Below are positions 6,613 to 8,532 of a stretch of DNA of 8,532 nt, one piece after another (position 1 is the first letter of the stretch; each line of letters starts with the position of its first letter). The notes below the pieces were generated by a model that had not been told where the DNA came from, made no database searches, and saw only the letters and a program-made list of their open reading frames with translations. A program made the position numbers and the translations under genes. Origin of the DNA: an uncultured Prevotellaceae bacterium (GTDB lineage: Bacteria; Bacteroidota; Bacteroidia; Bacteroidales; Bacteroidaceae); contig CALAVF010000297.1 of assembly GCA_937892315.1 (NCBI GenBank), positions 1-8,532 of the forward strand, in the 5' to 3' direction.

Positions 6613-6645
6613 GTGGCGGCTCTGCAAAGGGTCGCCACTTTTTTT
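6613..6645 (+). terminator. Rho-independent terminator in R3, after cassette B
   Basis: Same hairpin as in R1 (stems 6613-6620 and 6631-6638) with seven T at 6639-6645. It stands 44 nt after the stop of the 154-residue gene, further than at R2, R4 and R5, because the copied gene scar lies in between. Confidence 0.9.
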
Positions 6646-6655
6646 GTCTTTTTAT

Positions 6656-6686
6656 TTTGCGGGATTGGAGAAATGTTGTAACTTTG
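6656..6686 (+). promoter_or_regulatory. Bacteroidetes-type promoter in R3 for cassette C
   Basis: TTTG (6656-6659), 19 bp, TAACTTTG (6679-6686), the same as R1. Both copies of the DUF3791/DUF3990 cassette therefore keep the same promoter and leader. Confidence 0.88.
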
Positions 6687-6721
6687 CGGTTGGAACAGGA
6701 GAATTGTGATGAATTGCTGCG

Positions 6722-6982
6722 ATGCGTAACATCCCCAACAAAATGAATGAGCAGACAATGGAAACAAAGCAAGATGTGGCATATTTCATGGCTTTCTGTA
6801 TTGAACAATATAAAAATGCAAAAGGACTGACAGGAGAGCAAGCCGCACAAACGCTTGACAAATATGGTGTGCTTGAATACTTGGAAGAGTTTTATGACGT
6901 GCTGCACACACAAAGCCACCAGTGGATTCTCGAAGATATTGATGAATTTATCAACATCAGAAAGAAGGAGGATGCGAGATGA
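6722..6982 (+). CDS. DUF3791-like small protein, duplicate copy (putative antitoxin)
   Basis: This gene gives the same 86 residues as 4449-4709, with the same alternative starts (6743 and 6758) and the same ATGA overlap with the next gene. The promoter and leader were copied with it, so dosage and regulation should match copy 1. No sign of decay is seen: the frame is intact and no base change was found, which points to a recent duplication or to gene conversion. If the first gene is an antitoxin, the duplicate module should still be self-neutralising. The functional assignment carries the same uncertainty as for the first copy. Confidence 0.85.
   Translation: MRNIPNKMNEQTMETKQDVAYFMAFCIEQYKNAKGLTGEQAAQTLDKYGVLEYLEEFYDVLHTQSHQWILEDIDEFINIRKKEDAR
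6965..6971 (+). promoter_or_regulatory. Shine-Dalgarno site for the duplicate DUF3990-like gene
   Basis: aaggagg, 7 nt before the ATG at 6979, as in copy 1. Confidence 0.8.
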
Positions 6983-7464
6983 ATCTATATCACGGTAGTA
7001 TTGTACAGGTAACAAAACCTGAAATCAGAAAGCCACAAAGGACACTGGACTATGGCAAGGGCTTTTACGCAACGACATCATACTCGCAAGCAGAGAGGTG
7101 GGTGCATCGCAGAATGAGAGAAAACAAAGTGAATGTTGGGTATATCAATATCTATGAATTTGACCCAAAATCCATGCAGAACTATAAAACGCTCTCGTTC
7201 TCGACGCCGACAGAAGAATGGGTGGACTTTGTCATGGCAAATCGTATGCAGGAAAATTACAACCATGATTATGACATTGTGTACGGGCCTGTTGCCAACG
7301 ACCATGTTTATACGGCTTTTGCTTTGTATGAAGGGCATATCATCAGTAAACAGGCTCTGATTGCGGAGTTACGTGCATACACGTTGGTCGATCAATATCT
7401 TTTTCATACAGAGCGGTCTCTGGCTTGCTTGACTTATACTGAAGCAAAAGAAATAATAAGATGA
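6979..7464 (+). CDS. DUF3990-like protein, duplicate copy (putative ADP-ribosyltransferase-type toxin)
   Basis: This gene encodes the same 161 residues as 4706-5191, with His5, Tyr30, Gln139 and every other motif retained. An intact second copy of an enzyme-like putative toxin, still coupled by ATGA to its partner on both sides, argues that the complete module was copied as a unit and has not been inactivated. Two identical toxin-antitoxin modules in one array would be functionally redundant, which again suggests a young event. Whether it modifies protein, nucleic acid or a small molecule cannot be told from the sequence. Confidence 0.88.
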   Translation: MNLYHGSIVQVTKPEIRKPQRTLDYGKGFYATTSYSQAERWVHRRMRENKVNVGYINIYEFDPKSMQNYKTLSFSTPTEEWVDFVMANRMQENYNHDYDIVYGPVANDHVYTAFALYEGHIISKQALIAELRAYTLVDQYLFHTERSLACLTYTEAKEIIR

Positions 7465-7730
7465 TGACTGGAGAAATCAATCAACAGAATTTGTACTTGC
7501 TGCTGCCTTCGAAAGTAAGTTGTCTGGCTGGCTTGATTCAGAAACACAATCATGTGAATCTGGTCGATGCTATTAAAAGCATCTATGCTTCCAACACCTA
7601 CAAGAGATTAGAGGATGAAGAATCCAAGATGTGGCATCTGGGACCAGTTGCTCTCTATCAGGATTTTTCAAGCGAGGTGAGTGCTCTTTTGCCGATTACT
7701 GATGAGGACGTGAGACTTTCCGATGATTAA
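7461..7730 (+). CDS. Small third protein of the cassette, duplicate copy
   Basis: This gene encodes the same 89 residues as 5188-5457, starting at the tandem ATGATG that overlaps the DUF3990-like stop and ending 9 nt before the R4 hairpin. That the third gene was copied together with the other two, and that it sits inside the same promoter-terminator unit, supports it being part of one three-gene module rather than a neighbour by chance. The function is unknown; the conserved-looking segment SNTYKRLEDEES and the following MWHLGP are the best handles for a family search. Confidence 0.8.
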   Translation: MMTGEINQQNLYLLLPSKVSCLAGLIQKHNHVNLVDAIKSIYASNTYKRLEDEESKMWHLGPVALYQDFSSEVSALLPITDEDVRLSDD

Positions 7731-7739
7731 CTGACACGA

Positions 7740-7771
7740 GTGGCGGCTCTGCAAAGGGTCGCCACTTTTTT
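7740..7771 (+). terminator. Rho-independent terminator in R4, after cassette C
   Basis: Stem 7740-7747 pairs with 7758-7765 (8 bp, one wobble) around the 10 nt loop, followed by six T (7766-7771). Confidence 0.9.
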
Positions 7772-7781
7772 GTCTTTTTAT

Positions 7782-7812
7782 TTTGTGGGATTGGAGAAAT
7801 GTTGTAACTTTG
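7782..7812 (+). promoter_or_regulatory. Bacteroidetes-type promoter in R4 for the VapBC-like cassette
   Basis: TTTG (7782-7785), 19 bp, TAACTTTG (7805-7812). The ATG at 7833 follows after only 20 nt, with an A-rich leader and no Shine-Dalgarno site. Confidence 0.88.
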
Positions 7813-7832
7813 CGAAAAAAATAGACTGACAC

Positions 7833-8075
7833 ATGAAATTGCAAGCATCGCAACCTGTTGCCAATAATTATTGGAACATCATTAAGCATCTCAACAAAGA
7901 CGTGAAACTGGAACTGATTGTTTTGCTTACACAATCGCTCCAGCATCCACAGAAACAAACGGTTTCTGCCCACGACTTTTATGGGATATGGGGAGATGAT
8001 GGTATGTCAGACGATGATTTTGTGTCGGAACTGAAAAAAGCACGGCGGTTTAAGAATGAACTGATAGAAATTTGA
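7833..8075 (+). CDS. VapB-like antitoxin of cassette D
   Basis: The product has 80 residues. The N-terminal half (about 11-36, NYWNIIKHLNKDVKLELIVL and on) looks helical and may be a DNA-binding or dimerisation part. The C-terminal tail is charged: DGMSDDDFVSELKKAR then RFKNELIEI (about 56-80), a layout common in antitoxins whose tail wraps a PIN-domain toxin. It lies 6 nt before the VapC start, the usual antitoxin-toxin order, and both are transcribed from the R4 promoter. I recall similar short proteins before PIN genes in Bacteroidetes. Binding of its own promoter is usual for VapB, but here the promoter is the shared array element, so self-repression would have to act in the short leader or would be lost; that point is inference. 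Confidence 0.82.
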   Translation: MKLQASQPVANNYWNIIKHLNKDVKLELIVLLTQSLQHPQKQTVSAHDFYGIWGDDGMSDDDFVSELKKARRFKNELIEI

Positions 8076-8081
8076 CAGACA

Positions 8082-8492
8082 ATGAAATATCTGCTCGACA
8101 CAAATATCTGTGCTTTCTTCCTGCGTGGAAAGTTTGACATTGACCAAGAAATAGACAAGGTCGGATGGAAGAATTGTTACATATCGGAAATTACGGTTTT
8201 GGAACTAAAATATGGGGTGGAGTTGTCGAAACAAAAGGATGGGATAAACCGTGAACCTCAACTTGAGCAATTTTTGTCAAATATCAATATTGTGCCCATC
8301 ACAGGGGCTCTCTCCTTGGCCGCACAAGAGAAAATCCGTTTGCGTTTGGCTGGCACTCCTGCTGATGACGATTTTGATTTGCTGATTGGTTGTACTTCGG
8401 TCGCTCATCGCATGACAATGGTGACGGATAATACGAAGGATTTTAAGAATTTCAATGGGATTATTCTTACCAATTGGGTGAAACGTCCATGA
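8082..8492 (+). CDS. vapC: VapC-type PIN-domain ribonuclease toxin
   Basis: The product has 136 residues, the usual length for VapC. The PIN motifs are all present: MKYLLDTNI with Asp6 at the end of the first strand, Glu41 in VLELKYG, Asp99 in DDFDLLIG and Asp116 in MVTDNTKDF. These four acidic residues are the expected metal-binding site of the Mg-dependent endoribonuclease. VapC toxins cut tRNA or rRNA when not held by their antitoxin; the target here is unknown. The start ATG 8082 is 6 nt after the antitoxin stop. The gene appears intact. The R5 hairpin begins 13 nt after the stop. Confidence 0.93.
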   Translation: MKYLLDTNICAFFLRGKFDIDQEIDKVGWKNCYISEITVLELKYGVELSKQKDGINREPQLEQFLSNINIVPITGALSLAAQEKIRLRLAGTPADDDFDLLIGCTSVAHRMTMVTDNTKDFKNFNGIILTNWVKRP

Positions 8493-8501
8493 TTGAAGAA
8501 T

Positions 8502-8532
8502 ACGAGTGGCGGCTCTGCAAAGGGTCGCCACT
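8502..8532 (+). repeat. Terminator-promoter element R5, cut by the window end
   Basis: The 31 visible bases equal the start of R1-R4, through the full hairpin to the first T. The promoter half, if present, lies outside the window. Its presence shows that the array continues to the right or at least has a matching right boundary. Confidence 0.88.
8506..8532 (+). terminator. Rho-independent terminator in R5, after vapC (T-run cut off)
   Basis: Stem gtggcggc (8506-8513) pairs with gtcgccac (8524-8531). Only one T is visible before the window ends, so the T-run is assumed from the other copies. Confidence 0.8.

Larger units (their letters stand above)
6609..6688 (+). repeat. Terminator-promoter element R3
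   Basis: Identical to R1, including seven T and the tttgCggg variant, because it was copied with it. It separates cassette B from cassette C. Confidence 0.9.
6566..7814. repeat. 1249 bp direct repeat, copy 2 (cassette C)
   Basis: This is an exact copy, as far as reading shows, of 4293-5541. Its left end holds the last 23 bp of the secreted-protein gene out of context. Its right end coincides with the last base (gcg) of a terminator-promoter element, after which the sequence changes to aaaaaaatag instead of gttggaaatc. The spacer between the copies (5542-6565) is 1024 bp and holds cassette B. Confidence 0.95.
7736..7814 (+). repeat. Terminator-promoter element R4
   Basis: Identical to R2 through its whole 79 bp, with six T and the tttgTggg variant. 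Its left flank (ctgac) comes from R2 while its right flank is unique to cassette D. This is what a crossover inside a pre-existing element at this place would leave. Confidence 0.9.

Noticed and set aside
6566..7814. The 1249 bp repeat as an insertion sequence
   Set aside because: It encodes no transposase, has no terminal inverted repeats, and its genes are the same small cassette genes as copy 1.
4336..8532. The repeated elements as a CRISPR array
   Set aside because: The repeats are 80 bp, the intervals are about 1 kb and protein-coding, and no cas gene is seen.

Overview
The window looks like chromosomal DNA of a Bacteroidales bacterium, most likely Prevotella or a close relative. The reasons are the promoters of the Bacteroidetes sigma type (TTTG, 19 bp, TAACTTTG), a large exported protein ending in a Prevotella-style C-terminal sorting domain (YTITG...LQKGIN...VKKVLVK), mostly poor Shine-Dalgarno sites, and small gene families that I associate with this group. 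No rRNA, tRNA, CRISPR array or transposase was seen.

Left part (1-4315): the tail of an unidentified gene (1-108) overlaps by ATGA an unidentified 169-residue protein (105-614). Next comes a 1215-residue secreted multi-domain protein (668-4315) with a signal peptide, three related beta-rich modules separated by alanine-rich helical stretches, and a sorting tail.

Right part (about 4336-8532): an array of small gene cassettes. Every cassette is bounded by a nearly identical 79-80 bp element that combines a rho-independent terminator (8 bp stem, 10 nt loop, 6-7 T) with a complete Bacteroidetes promoter. Five copies are visible (R1 4336-4415, R2 5463-5541, R3 6609-6688, R4 7736-7814, R5 8502-8532, cut by the window end), so each cassette is an independent transcription unit with the same promoter. 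Cassette A (4449-5457) encodes a DUF3791-like protein, a DUF3990-like protein that resembles ADP-ribosyltransferases, and a small third protein. Cassette B (5568-6568) encodes a 179-residue protein and a TPR-like 154-residue partner. Cassette C (6722-7730) is an apparently perfect copy of A. Cassette D (7833-8492) is an antitoxin-like protein plus a VapC PIN-domain toxin. Inside cassettes the genes overlap by ATGA or are 6 nt apart.

The copy of cassette A belongs to a 1249 bp direct repeat (4293-5541 and 6566-7814, offset 2273) with no difference found on reading. The second copy also carries the last 23 bp of the secreted-protein gene, which shows that it was copied out of the first location. 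Its left edge lies exactly on the stop codon of the 154-residue gene and its right edge exactly at the end of a terminator-promoter element. The simplest reading is a toxin-antitoxin-type cassette array that grows and rearranges by recombination at the shared elements. It resembles an integron cassette array in logic, but no attC site or integrase is visible. The array continues past the right end of the window.
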